The position numbers and the translations under genes were made by a program. DNA of 64,000 nucleotides from JBCCGR01 sp039029195 (lineage in GTDB: Bacteria; Pseudomonadota; Alphaproteobacteria; Rhizobiales; Rhizobiaceae): positions 1-64,000 of the forward strand of contig JBCCGR010000012.1 in NCBI GenBank assembly GCA_039029195.1, written 5' to 3'. Under the pieces are notes generated by a model, which did not search any database, had not been told where the DNA came from, and was given only the letters and a program-made list of their open reading frames with translations. Positions 25,516 to 33,705 of this stretch are shown here, piece after piece; within the stretch, counting starts at the first letter, position 1, and each line of letters opens with the position of its first letter.

Positions 25516-25551
25516 GTAACGAGGGTTGGGCCAATCGGTAAGCCCCCACCC

Positions 25552-26064
25552 TCAAAGGCGATAGAGGATCTGGTCCGTCCAGAAGCGCTCGAGGCGTTTG
25601 AGCGAGCGGTTCAGCACCGCGAACTCGGAGCCTGAAATGCCGCCAATCTGTTCAATGGAATTGGTGTGGCGCTCATACAAAGCCTCAACAATATCAGCAA
25701 CTTCCCTGCCCTGATCGGTCAAGGACACACGAACCGAGCGGCGGTCTGTGCGCGAACGCTGATGATTGATGTAACCCTGTTCCACAAGCTTCTTCAGATT
25801 GTAGGACACGTTGGAACCAAGATAATAACCGCGTGTGCGCAATTCGCCCGCCGTCATTTCACTTTCGCCCAGATTGAAAAGAAGCAGAGCCTGCACCGGG
25901 TTGATGTCAGAGCGGCCCTCGCGGTCAAATTCATCCTTGATGACATCAAGAAGACGGCGATGCAGCCGTTCCACCAGTGTCAGTGCTTCCAGATAGGCCG
26001 GTTTTACATCCGCTTCCGGCTCATCCACCACCGGAACGCCGGCCATGGTTGGTGCGCTAATCAT
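25552..26064 (-). CDS. ldtR: MarR family transcriptional regulator, LdtR type
   Basis: This 170-residue winged-helix regulator contains LVERLHRRLLDVIKDEFDRE, DINPVQALLLFNLGESEMTA, ELRTRGYYLGSNVSYNLKKL and RSRTDRRSVRVSLT. These are signature stretches of the LdtR branch of MarR regulators, which in Rhizobiales and Liberibacter control an L,D-transpeptidase and envelope stress tolerance. The start is preceded by CTGGAGGC. A DUF6163 gene lies directly upstream on the same strand. Interestingly the only L,D-transpeptidase gene in the window (17065-18369) is interrupted. Whether it was the LdtR target is not known. Confidence 0.88.
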   Translation of the reverse strand: MISAPTMAGVPVVDEPEADVKPAYLEALTLVERLHRRLLDVIKDEFDREGRSDINPVQALLLFNLGESEMTAGELRTRGYYLGSNVSYNLKKLVEQGYINHQRSRTDRRSVRVSLTDQGREVADIVEALYERHTNSIEQIGGISGSEFAVLNRSLKRLERFWTDQILYRL

Positions 26065-26228
26065 TGAGTTTGCCTCCAGTTATGCTGGTGGTGTTTTTCC
26101 CACCTTATTTGTGCACACTAACCGAAGCCTCTAAAATTTGAGTCAAAGCACAGTCTTAATTGATCCTTACAAAGTTTTTGATTGTTCTATTCAAAACAAG
26201 GGTTTCTGCGGAAAGTTGCCAGAAAGAT

Positions 26229-26642
26229 TCATTCTTTCTTGACCCTGTAGAGACTGATCCCCCTAAAGATGAGGAAAACGGCGACACAGGAGAGGTGGAA
26301 AATCACCAGCCTGTCATTCTGTTCAAAATAGCCCTTGAACGCCACATGCATGGTCACTTCCAGCGCCACCACAAGCGACCAGACAACCTGGCCCCAGGGA
26401 AGCAGCGTCCAAAGTCCGACGGACACCACGGGAAGAAGAACCGCCATGATGACGGAGATGATCTTCCAGTGCACCGGCATGATGTCGAAGCGCCATTCGA
26501 CGCCATCATAAAGCCCGACAATGCGGATCCAGGCAAAAACCGCGAACCCCAAAAACACGATCGAGAGAAGCCGCAGATAAACATGCTCGGCAATCTCGAG
26601 TTTTGACGGCGGTGCCGGTTTGAGCTCATCCGCATAGGTCAC
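26229..26642 (-). CDS. DUF6163 family membrane protein
   Basis: This 137-residue protein has four predicted transmembrane helices (LLSIVFLGFAVFAWIRIVGL, IISVIMAVLLPVVSVGLW, VVWSLVVALEVTMHVAF, LVIFHLSCVAVFLIFRGISL), matching the DUF6163 family seen next to ldtR and hemB in Hyphomicrobiales. Function is unknown. It starts with GTG at 26640-26642, which overlaps the stop of the upstream hydrolase gene in a GTGA junction, so translation is probably coupled. Confidence 0.82.
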   Translation of the reverse strand: MTYADELKPAPPSKLEIAEHVYLRLLSIVFLGFAVFAWIRIVGLYDGVEWRFDIMPVHWKIISVIMAVLLPVVSVGLWTLLPWGQVVWSLVVALEVTMHVAFKGYFEQNDRLVIFHLSCVAVFLIFRGISLYRVKKE

Positions 26643-27694
26643 TGGAATGAAAGCTCCTGATCATCCAGCGAGGCAAAGTTCTCATCGATCTCGGCATCGG
26701 AAACATCATCCAGCGTTTCAGGCCGCCATTTGGGTGCATTGTCCTTGTCGATGATTGCGGCGCGAATGCCTTCATAAAATTGCGTGCCGGAAAGCACCCG
26801 ACGCAGGATGCGATATTCCATGCGCATGCACTCTTCCATCGAGCGGCTCCCGCCATCGCGAATCTGTCGAAACGCGATTTTCACACTCAAGGGACATTTT
26901 TGCAAAATCGTGGATTTTGTGGCTTCCACCCATTCAGCAGCGGATTTATCCCCGCTTGCCGAAATTTCATCCAGTTTCGGGAAAATTTCGTCAAAAACCG
27001 ACGGCGAAAATGCGGCTTTGATTGAATTGTGGTGGCGAACCAGCTGCCCTTGTGTGGCGGTTTTGTGAAATCCCCGCAAGCAGGCGTCTACATCGGTGAT
27101 CTCACAAAGGGCCGCTTCGAGCGCCTCAAACTGGTCGGAAGGAACATAGTGAGTCGCCAATCCGCCCCACACCGCATCGCCCGCTTTGATGCGTTCCCCG
27201 GTGAGACCGAGATACATCCCTGCCCCTTCCGGCATGCGCGATAGGAAAAAACTTCCCCCCACATCGGGGAAAAAACCAATGCCCACTTCGGGCATGGCGA
27301 AGCTCATTCTATCCCCGACCACGCGGTGGCTGCCATGGAAGGAGACGCCCACACCGCCGCCCATGGCGATGCCGTCAATTAGCGCCACATAGGGTTTGGG
27401 ATAGGCTTTTATATAGGCGTTGAGCCGGTACTCATCGTGGAAGAACTGAAAGTCAGGATCGCCCGCCACGCCGCGCTCGTAGAGATGGCGAATATCGCCA
27501 CCGGCGCTGAAGGCCTTGCCGGGCACAGCCTTGATGATGACGTGCCTCACCTCAGCAACGTTGCGCCATCGATCGAGTTGTGCCTGTAGTTTCAGCACCA
27601 TATCGTGGGTGACGGCATTAAGCGCCTGCGGACGATTGAGTGTGACAATGCCGGCATTGCCGATGTGCTCAAATCTGATTTCGTCCTGTTCCAT
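26639..27694 (-). CDS. Enoyl-CoA hydratase/isomerase family, 3-hydroxyisobutyryl-CoA hydrolase
   Basis: This 351-residue crotonase-fold enzyme of the HIBCH subgroup acts in valine breakdown, releasing 3-hydroxyisobutyrate from its CoA ester. Motifs seen are ITLNRP-like IVTLNRPQALNAV, the oxyanion segment AFSAGGDIRHLYERG, GIAMGGGVGVSFHGSHRV and MPEVGIGFFPDVGGSFFLSR with its catalytic acid region. The long C-terminal part (WVEATKSTILQKCPLSVKIA) is typical of HIBCH rather than short hydratases. ATG 27694 is preferred over a GTG at 27706. It overlaps the DUF6163 start by four bases. Confidence 0.9.
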   Translation of the reverse strand: MEQDEIRFEHIGNAGIVTLNRPQALNAVTHDMVLKLQAQLDRWRNVAEVRHVIIKAVPGKAFSAGGDIRHLYERGVAGDPDFQFFHDEYRLNAYIKAYPKPYVALIDGIAMGGGVGVSFHGSHRVVGDRMSFAMPEVGIGFFPDVGGSFFLSRMPEGAGMYLGLTGERIKAGDAVWGGLATHYVPSDQFEALEAALCEITDVDACLRGFHKTATQGQLVRHHNSIKAAFSPSVFDEIFPKLDEISASGDKSAAEWVEATKSTILQKCPLSVKIAFRQIRDGGSRSMEECMRMEYRILRRVLSGTQFYEGIRAAIIDKDNAPKWRPETLDDVSDAEIDENFASLDDQELSFQ

Positions 27695-27888
27695 CGCCCG
27701 CAACACTGATCCATCACGCTTTGTATCAGGCCATAAAAGATGGGTGTGCGCGGGTCAACGACGAGGCAGCGCATTGGGGGTATAGGTGGGGCCAGAGATG
27801 GGCTTTGAGATGGGCGGCGTGTCACATTGGATTTGCGCACCACACTCATTAGAGTGGTTCCAAACGGGAAAAGAGCGGGGACAAGATT

Positions 27889-28908
27889 ATGTCTTCCAAC
27901 AAACACACACTCATCACCAATGTGGATAACATCACCGGCCATCGTCGCTTGCGCCGCAACCGGCGGTTCGACTGGTCACGGCGGCTGGTGCAGGAAGCAA
28001 CCCTCACCCGCAATGATCTGATCTGGCCGATTTTTGTGGTGGATGGCGAAAATCGGACCGAGACCATCTCCGCCATGCCGGGCGTTTATCGCAATTCGGT
28101 TGATCTTTGTGTCGAACAGGCGCGCAAAGCGGCAGATCTCGGCATTCCGGCAATTGCGATTTTTCCTAATGTTTCTATTACGTTACGGGACCAGACCGGG
28201 TCCGAAATCCTTAATCCGGACAATCTGATCTGCCGCGCAACCAGAGCCATCAAAAAGGCGGTTCCGGACATCGGTATCATCACCGATGCTGCCCTTGATC
28301 CCTTCACCGATCATGGTCAGGACGGCGTCTTGCGCGATGGGGTAATCGTCAACGATGAGAGCGTCGAGCAGATCACGAAGGCAGCCTTGTTGCAAGCGGA
28401 GTGTGGCGCCGATGTCATCGCGCCATCCGACATGATGGACGGGCGCATCGGCGCGATCCGACAAAGCCTTGATGCATCGGGCTTTTCCGACATCGCCATT
28501 ATGTCGTACACGGCAAAATATGCCTCCTGTTTTTACGGCCCCTACCGGGAAGCGATTGGCACCGATGCCACACTCAAAGGCGACAAGCGCACCTATTACG
28601 TCGACCCCGCCAACACGGAAGACGCAATGCGCGAGGCCGAAACCGACATCGCAGAAGGCGCTGATATGCTGATGGTCAAACCCGGTATGCCCTATCTCGA
28701 TATCATCTGGCGCATGAAGGAGACTTTCGGCATGCCCACTTTCGCCTATCAGGTTTCGGGCGAATATTCGATGATCATGGCCGCCGGAGAGCGCGGCTGG
28801 ATTGATGCTGCCCGCGCGATCATGGAGAGCCTGCTTGCTTTCAAACGCGCTGGCGCAGACGGAATTCTCACCTACTTCGCTCCACAAATTGCTGAAAAGC
28901 TTGAGTGA
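27889..28908 (+). CDS. hemB: Delta-aminolevulinic acid dehydratase (porphobilinogen synthase)
   Basis: The 339-residue enzyme condenses two 5-aminolevulinates to porphobilinogen, the second common step of tetrapyrrole synthesis. Diagnostic segments are LTRNDLIWPIFVVDGENR, DAALDPFTDHGQDGVL (the non-Cys, Asp/His metal site typical of alphaproteobacterial Mg-dependent HemB), VIAPSDMMDGRIGAIR with RQSLD, KGDKRTYYVDPAN and MVKPGMPYLDI (the active-site Lys), then FAYQVSGEYSMI. It is divergent from the HIBCH gene, with a promoter in the shared gap of about 190 bases. Confidence 0.97.
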   Translation: MSSNKHTLITNVDNITGHRRLRRNRRFDWSRRLVQEATLTRNDLIWPIFVVDGENRTETISAMPGVYRNSVDLCVEQARKAADLGIPAIAIFPNVSITLRDQTGSEILNPDNLICRATRAIKKAVPDIGIITDAALDPFTDHGQDGVLRDGVIVNDESVEQITKAALLQAECGADVIAPSDMMDGRIGAIRQSLDASGFSDIAIMSYTAKYASCFYGPYREAIGTDATLKGDKRTYYVDPANTEDAMREAETDIAEGADMLMVKPGMPYLDIIWRMKETFGMPTFAYQVSGEYSMIMAAGERGWIDAARAIMESLLAFKRAGADGILTYFAPQIAEKLE

Positions 28909-29111
28909 TTTCATCCGAACTCCGAAATGACCTGCCTCCCCTTACTGTGATCAAACCTGATCAACGTCACCCGCAAACAGTCGAATAGCGGGTTGACCTT
29001 GCGGGCAATACCGGCATTCTACAGCGTCGAATTGCAATCAATTGCGGCGACCGACTCAACGCCGTCGGCCTGAAGATTGCGAAACAAGGGTAAAAGTGGG
29101 ACAGGAACGAA

Positions 29112-29858
29112 ATGACGGTTCATCCACTAGATGCACCACAGTTTTATCTGACCTCCCCTGCCCCCTGCCCCTATCTGGAAGGCCGCAAGGAGCGCAAGGT
29201 GTTCACCCATCTGGTGGGTGAAAGAGCCCCTGCTCTCAATGATGCGCTCACCACCGGCGGTTTTCGTCGCAGCCAATCAATTGCCTATCGTCCGGCCTGC
29301 GAAGGTTGCCGCGCCTGCATTTCGGTGCGGGTGATCGCGGATGAATTTCAGCCTGCCCGCACGATGAAACGCATTGAGCGGAAGAACGCTGATCTGGTCG
29401 GCGAGGTTCTGCCATCTGAACCCACCAGCGAACAATATTCCCTGTTTCGCCGCTATCTCGACAGCCGCCACGCTGAAGGCGGAATGGCGGCAATGACCAT
29501 GCTTGATTATGTGATGATGGTGGAAGATTCCCACATCAACACGAAAATCATCGAATATCGCTGGCGTGGGCCCGACACCTTCATCACTGGCAGGGGTGAA
29601 GGGCCTTTGGTCGCCGTGGCACTCACCGACATTCTGAACGACGGCTTGTCGATGGTCTATTCCTTCTTCGACCCCGCTTTCGACAGGAACTCGCTTGGCA
29701 CCTTCATCGTGCTTGATCACATCCGGCGGGCGGTCAAATTTGGCCTTCCCTTCGTTTATCTGGGCTATTGGATCGAAGGGTCGCGCAAGATGAGCTACAA
29801 GGGTCGCTTCCGACCTCAGCAACGGCTTGAGCCCAATGGCTGGGCGCGATACGAGTGA
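29112..29858 (+). CDS. bpt: Aspartate/glutamate leucyltransferase (arginyltransferase family)
   Basis: This 248-residue protein attaches leucine from Leu-tRNA to N-terminal Asp or Glu of proteins, feeding the N-degron pathway. Family markers are FYLTSPAPCPYLEGRKERKV, GFRRSQSIAYRPACEGCRAC (the conserved Cys cluster), FRRYLDSRHAEGGM and YLGYWIEGSRKMSYKGRFRP near the C-terminus. Its place close to hemB and parC matches other Hyphomicrobiales. An EamA transporter follows after 34 bases. Confidence 0.95.
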   Translation: MTVHPLDAPQFYLTSPAPCPYLEGRKERKVFTHLVGERAPALNDALTTGGFRRSQSIAYRPACEGCRACISVRVIADEFQPARTMKRIERKNADLVGEVLPSEPTSEQYSLFRRYLDSRHAEGGMAAMTMLDYVMMVEDSHINTKIIEYRWRGPDTFITGRGEGPLVAVALTDILNDGLSMVYSFFDPAFDRNSLGTFIVLDHIRRAVKFGLPFVYLGYWIEGSRKMSYKGRFRPQQRLEPNGWARYE

Positions 29859-29892
29859 TCGCCCGTTCGTCCACTGACTTCACATCAAAGCA

Positions 29893-30786
29893 ATGAAATC
29901 GTCACGCTCCGGATATGCGCTCGGCTTTGCAGGCGGGGTGTTGATTTCAGTCGACATCCCGCTCATCCGGTTGGCGGAGACACATGCGTTTACGGCAATC
30001 AGCGCCCGTGCACTCGCCATCGCCATTGTGTTTTTGTTGATTTATTTGACGCTCAAGAAGCGCATGGGCTGGACGCAGAACCCGCTGCGCAACCCGCGTC
30101 TGGTGATGATCGGCGCGCTGATTGGCACAACCAACATTCTGTTCACCGGGTCGATTTTCTACACATCGACCGCCAATCTTGTCTTCATACTGGCGTTCAA
30201 CCCCATGGCAGCCGCGCTCCTGTCGTGGATCATGCTGGGCGAACGGCCATCCGTGGCCACCTGGACTGCAATTTTCGCCACCATTGGTGGCGTCTTCATC
30301 ATCGTTCAGGATGGGCTGGGACAGGGCACCTGGATCGGCGATCTTATGGCGCTGTCCTGCGCGCTCATTCTGGCGCTGACGCTCACACTCATTCGCCAGT
30401 CTAAACAGGATATGTTCTTCGCACCGGGCTTTGGCGGACTGATGGTGTTTCTGTTCTCCATTCCGCTGGCTTTGTATCTTCCGGCACCAGCAGCGCCGCG
30501 CTGGCTGGCAATCGATGCAATCCTGTTCGTTCCACTTGCTGCCATGTGTTTTGCGATTGCCCCAAAGCTCATTCCGGCGCCTCACGTGGCATTGTTTTAT
30601 CTGGTAGAAACCGTGCTTGCGCCGATCTGGGTCTGGATTGTGTTCACCGAAGTTCCGACAACGGCGACGCTCATCGGCGGCACAATCATTCTGATTGCTC
30701 TCACCGCGCATTCGGTTTTTGAAATCAGGCAGATATCGAACAGGAAAAACGAGAGCGGGGCAGAACGATTGGCCGTTGCAAGTTAG
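29893..30786 (+). CDS. DMT family transporter (EamA)
   Basis: This 297-residue protein has about ten transmembrane helices in two EamA halves. The first half ends with NPMAAALLSWIMLGERPSVAT and the second with FYLVETVLAPIWVWIVFTE, the typical helix with Glu-Arg/Glu-Val-Pro after it. It probably exports or imports a small metabolite. No substrate can be given. It is 34 bases after bpt and may be co-transcribed. Confidence 0.88.
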   Translation: MKSSRSGYALGFAGGVLISVDIPLIRLAETHAFTAISARALAIAIVFLLIYLTLKKRMGWTQNPLRNPRLVMIGALIGTTNILFTGSIFYTSTANLVFILAFNPMAAALLSWIMLGERPSVATWTAIFATIGGVFIIVQDGLGQGTWIGDLMALSCALILALTLTLIRQSKQDMFFAPGFGGLMVFLFSIPLALYLPAPAAPRWLAIDAILFVPLAAMCFAIAPKLIPAPHVALFYLVETVLAPIWVWIVFTEVPTTATLIGGTIILIALTAHSVFEIRQISNRKNESGAERLAVAS

Positions 30787-31117
30787 GGCTCGGCTCCGAA
30801 TAACGGGAACCAGTGGCAGCACCGGATAATCGCGTATCGAATACGCCAGATGCCGGGCTCTCCGTTTCCCTCCCCTTTTTCAAAGGGGAGGGTGGCATGA
30901 CGAAGTCATGACGGGTGGGGAGTTTGACTGAATTCTCCCCCACCCGCCGGCATTCGCCGACACCCTCCCCCGCTGGGGGAGGGAAACAGGAAATCTGCAG
31001 CATGCTGAATTTTCTCAGTCTGGATAGCCCTGGCGGTCGCCGGAGCTCACTTGGATTATATCGCGCAGAACCGAAGAGTTGGCGCAGCGACTTGAATCCA
31101 ATCAAACGCGGAATGGA
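30787..31117. other. Intergenic region with family E repeat
   Basis: These 331 bases lie between convergent genes. A large composite palindromic repeat fills 30865-30987. The remainder shows nothing that can be supported. Confidence 0.6.
30865..30987. repeat. Composite palindromic element, family E
   Basis: Hairpin CCCTCCCC / GGGGAGGG (about 30868-30893), an inner inverted pair GGGTGGGGA / TCCCCCACCC (about 30913-30945) and a final CCCTCCCCC / GGGGGAGGG (about 30963-30984) make a three-part structure, with TTTCCCTCCCC and GGGGGAGGGAAA as outer ends. It sits between the convergent EamA and FAD-oxidoreductase genes and could double as a bidirectional transcription barrier. Confidence 0.75.
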
Positions 31118-32494
31118 CTAATGAAACCGCACGCCCTGTCGGGTCAGTTCGCTTTGAATGACACCAGCATCAAGCCGGTCCAGTTCACGGTTTGATTTCA
31201 GCGATAGAGCAGCGGCGATGCCTGCGCCCTGCCCCGTGACGGCGCAGCAGCTCATATTGCGTGTTGCGGCATGGCTGATCCTGTCACCGCCCGTTGCGCG
31301 ACCCGCAACCAGCAGATTGTCGATCCCTTTGGGCACCAGATTGCGATAGGGAAGCTGAAAGTAGCGCCCCGTGGTTGGCAGGATCAAAATGCCATAGCCA
31401 TCGATGAATTCGGGATAAATGCCGATGGAATCCTCAAACCGGCCTTGATGGCGCACATCGTCCTCGGTCATATTGTACTGCGCATCAATCTTGCGGGTAT
31501 CGCGAATGCCAAGCGTCATTCCAAAATTCCTCAGGCGGGCCGTTTCGCAGCCCGGCATGTGACGCTTCAGCGCTTCAATCGCCAGCATCGCCTGTCGACG
31601 GCCTTCGATTTCAAATTTTGTGAGATCATCGGGGTCGGTCCCATCACAGCCATCCAGATGGATCAGGTTCATATAGGTCAGTTCACCACTGTCATGCAGC
31701 GCGCCCCAGGTGCCCGCAATCGTGTTGAGATGCGGTGGGATAAGCCCTTCCTCAATGGCCTTGTCGAACGGCTTCTTGATGAAGGGAGAGAACATCTCAT
31801 CCTCCTTGCCGGAGGTTTCAATTGTCCACTCTCCACCGCCGCCCCAGTCGGCATAGGTCTGCGGATCGTCGGCAATGCCCTTCATGAAGGCCCTTTTGTC
31901 CACACCCGCCAGGTGGAACATGACCGATGCTGCCATCAGTTCTTCCTTGGGGGCTTTGATTGTGGGCGCGCCTGCCCAATGGGCAAGATCAGCGTCTCCA
32001 GTGGCATCAATCACCCGTTTCGCGATGATCGCCTCGCGGCCAGCCTTGGATTCGGTGATGATGCCGGTAATCGCATTGCCATCAAGAATTGGTGCGACGA
32101 CCAAACGATGCAGCATGGCATGAATGCCAGCCTCTTCCACCAGACGATCCGCAACGATCTTGAAGCCTTCGGAATCGATTTCATAGGAGAGTGACTGGCT
32201 CTCCTGCACCGCCGCACCCATTTCGTATGCACGGTTTTCAAATTCTCGGCCAATGCCATTGGCTTCGATCGTGTCCTCATGGCGGTACCAGGCCATGCCT
32301 TCGACGCCCACGACGGTTAGATTGCCGCCGAAACAGCCGAAGCGTTCAACGAGTGTAACGTCAACGCCGGCACGCGCTGCCGCAAGTGCTGCAGCAAGGC
32401 CACCGGGGCCTGACCCGACCACCAGAACATCGGTCTGATGGATCACATCAATCTGACGCGCGGGTTCGGTGATTTTGGGAAGTAAGTGGGTCAT
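31118..32494 (-). CDS. FAD-dependent oxidoreductase
   Basis: This 458-residue flavoprotein has the Rossmann motif DVLVVGSGPGGLAAALAAAR (residues about 22-41), followed by VTLVERFGCFGGNLT, a FAD_oxidored-type second motif. A second nucleotide-contact segment is KRVIDATGDADLAHWAGAP, and the C-terminal NLLVAGRATGGDRISHAA then QGAGIAAALSL binds FAD. The frame extends to 32683, but ATG 32494 has AAGG upstream and begins just before the flavin domain. It is divergent from a proline-racemase-family gene, which hints at amino- or imino-acid metabolism. Substrate unknown. Confidence 0.87.
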   Translation of the reverse strand: MTHLLPKITEPARQIDVIHQTDVLVVGSGPGGLAAALAAARAGVDVTLVERFGCFGGNLTVVGVEGMAWYRHEDTIEANGIGREFENRAYEMGAAVQESQSLSYEIDSEGFKIVADRLVEEAGIHAMLHRLVVAPILDGNAITGIITESKAGREAIIAKRVIDATGDADLAHWAGAPTIKAPKEELMAASVMFHLAGVDKRAFMKGIADDPQTYADWGGGGEWTIETSGKEDEMFSPFIKKPFDKAIEEGLIPPHLNTIAGTWGALHDSGELTYMNLIHLDGCDGTDPDDLTKFEIEGRRQAMLAIEALKRHMPGCETARLRNFGMTLGIRDTRKIDAQYNMTEDDVRHQGRFEDSIGIYPEFIDGYGILILPTTGRYFQLPYRNLVPKGIDNLLVAGRATGGDRISHAATRNMSCCAVTGQGAGIAAALSLKSNRELDRLDAGVIQSELTRQGVRFH

Positions 32495-32663
32495 TGTTTG
32501 CCTTATTGTCTGGGGAACTTCTTCCGATTCCGCTTTGAGAATTGCACGACATTTTCCATCGAAACAATCAGCAATCAGATGAAATTTGTCGGCGGAGGAA
32601 TGATTGCAGTCGGTGGGAAAGCCGCCATAAAGTGTCAATGATGAACCAGAGCACAGAAACCCC

Positions 32664-33695
32664 ATGCGATCGAACAGAACCATTCATATTGTAGGCTGCC
32701 ACGCCGAGGGAGAAGTTGGCGATGTGATCGTTGGCGGTGTAGCCCCGCCTCCAGGTGACACGGTTTGGGCGCAACGCGACTTCATCGCGAAGGATCAGTC
32801 TTTGCGCAATTTCGTCCTCAACGAACCGCGCGGAGGTGTGTTTCGCCACGTGAACCTTTTGGTGCCTCCGAAGGACCCGCTGGCTGATGCAGCTTTCATC
32901 ATCATGGAGCCAGAGGATACACCACCCATGTCAGGTTCCAACACCATGTGTGTTGCAACAGTGTTGCTCGACACAGGTATCGTGCCGATGCAGGAACCGC
33001 AAACCCGACTGAAGCTGGAGGTGCCCGGCGGCGTGGTCGACGTCACCGCACATTGCAAAGGTGGGAAGGCGGAGCGTATTCAAATCCGCAATCTACCCTC
33101 TTTTGTGGATCAGCTTGATGCAAAGCTGGAGGTTGCTGGGCTTGGCACACTGACAGTCGATACTGCGTATGGCGGTGACAGTTTTGTACTGGTCAACGCT
33201 GAAAGGCTGGGCTTTTCATTGGTCGAAGATGAAGCCTTTGAACTCGCAAGACTGGGTGCCAAAATCACCAATGCCGCCAACGAACAATTGGGATTTCATC
33301 ATCCCGAAAATCCCGATTGGACGACAATTTCCTTCTGTCAGTTCACGGAACCTTTGGAGATCGTTGACGGGATCAAAACCGGCATGAGTGCCGTCTCGAT
33401 CAAACCAGCCAAGCTTGATCGCTCGCCCTGCGGCACCGGGGTCTCAGCCCGCATGGCGACAATGGTCGCACGCGGTGAGCTTGCGCCCGGAGAGACCTAT
33501 ATTGGGCGCTCAATGACGGGTGGCCGGTTTGATGGCCGCGTGGTGGACGAGACGACGGTAGGCGAAAAAGACGCAATTGTCCCTGAGATCTCAGGCCGCG
33601 CCTGGATCACCGACACAAGACAATTGATGCTTGATCCTGACGACCCCTGGCCTGGTGGCTACCAGCTGAGTGATACTTGGCCGGTTGTGGGGTGA
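32664..33695 (+). CDS. Proline racemase family protein (possible trans-3-hydroxyproline dehydratase)
   Basis: This 343-residue member of the proline racemase / hydroxyproline epimerase superfamily retains the second catalytic Cys in DRSPCGTGVSARMA and the HAEGEVGD segment. The first motif, MCGHG in racemases, reads PMSGSNTMCVATVLLDTG, so the first catalytic position appears to be Ser. In the family a Ser/Cys or Thr/Cys pair is associated with 3-hydroxyproline dehydration rather than racemisation. Hence the name is given with caution. It is divergent from the FAD oxidoreductase across about 170 bases. Confidence 0.85.
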   Translation: MRSNRTIHIVGCHAEGEVGDVIVGGVAPPPGDTVWAQRDFIAKDQSLRNFVLNEPRGGVFRHVNLLVPPKDPLADAAFIIMEPEDTPPMSGSNTMCVATVLLDTGIVPMQEPQTRLKLEVPGGVVDVTAHCKGGKAERIQIRNLPSFVDQLDAKLEVAGLGTLTVDTAYGGDSFVLVNAERLGFSLVEDEAFELARLGAKITNAANEQLGFHHPENPDWTTISFCQFTEPLEIVDGIKTGMSAVSIKPAKLDRSPCGTGVSARMATMVARGELAPGETYIGRSMTGGRFDGRVVDETTVGEKDAIVPEISGRAWITDTRQLMLDPDDPWPGGYQLSDTWPVVG

Positions 33696-33705
33696 GTGAT
33701 CCCCC

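Larger units (their letters stand above)
24997..25551. other. Intergenic region with three repeat families and a terminator
   Basis: These 555 bases between the NTPase and ldtR stops contain a family D pair (25034-25113), a terminator (25161-25187), a family C single arm (25288-25320) and a family B pair (25411-25515). No gene was seen. Confidence 0.7.

Noticed and set aside
29947..30822. 291-residue minus-strand frame opposite the EamA transporter
   Set aside because: It is rich in Arg, Gln and His, as expected from the complement of a membrane protein gene, and has no recognisable family.
31271..32194. 307-residue plus-strand frame opposite the FAD oxidoreductase
   Set aside because: The flavin motifs are on the minus strand. 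The opposite frame shows no family features.
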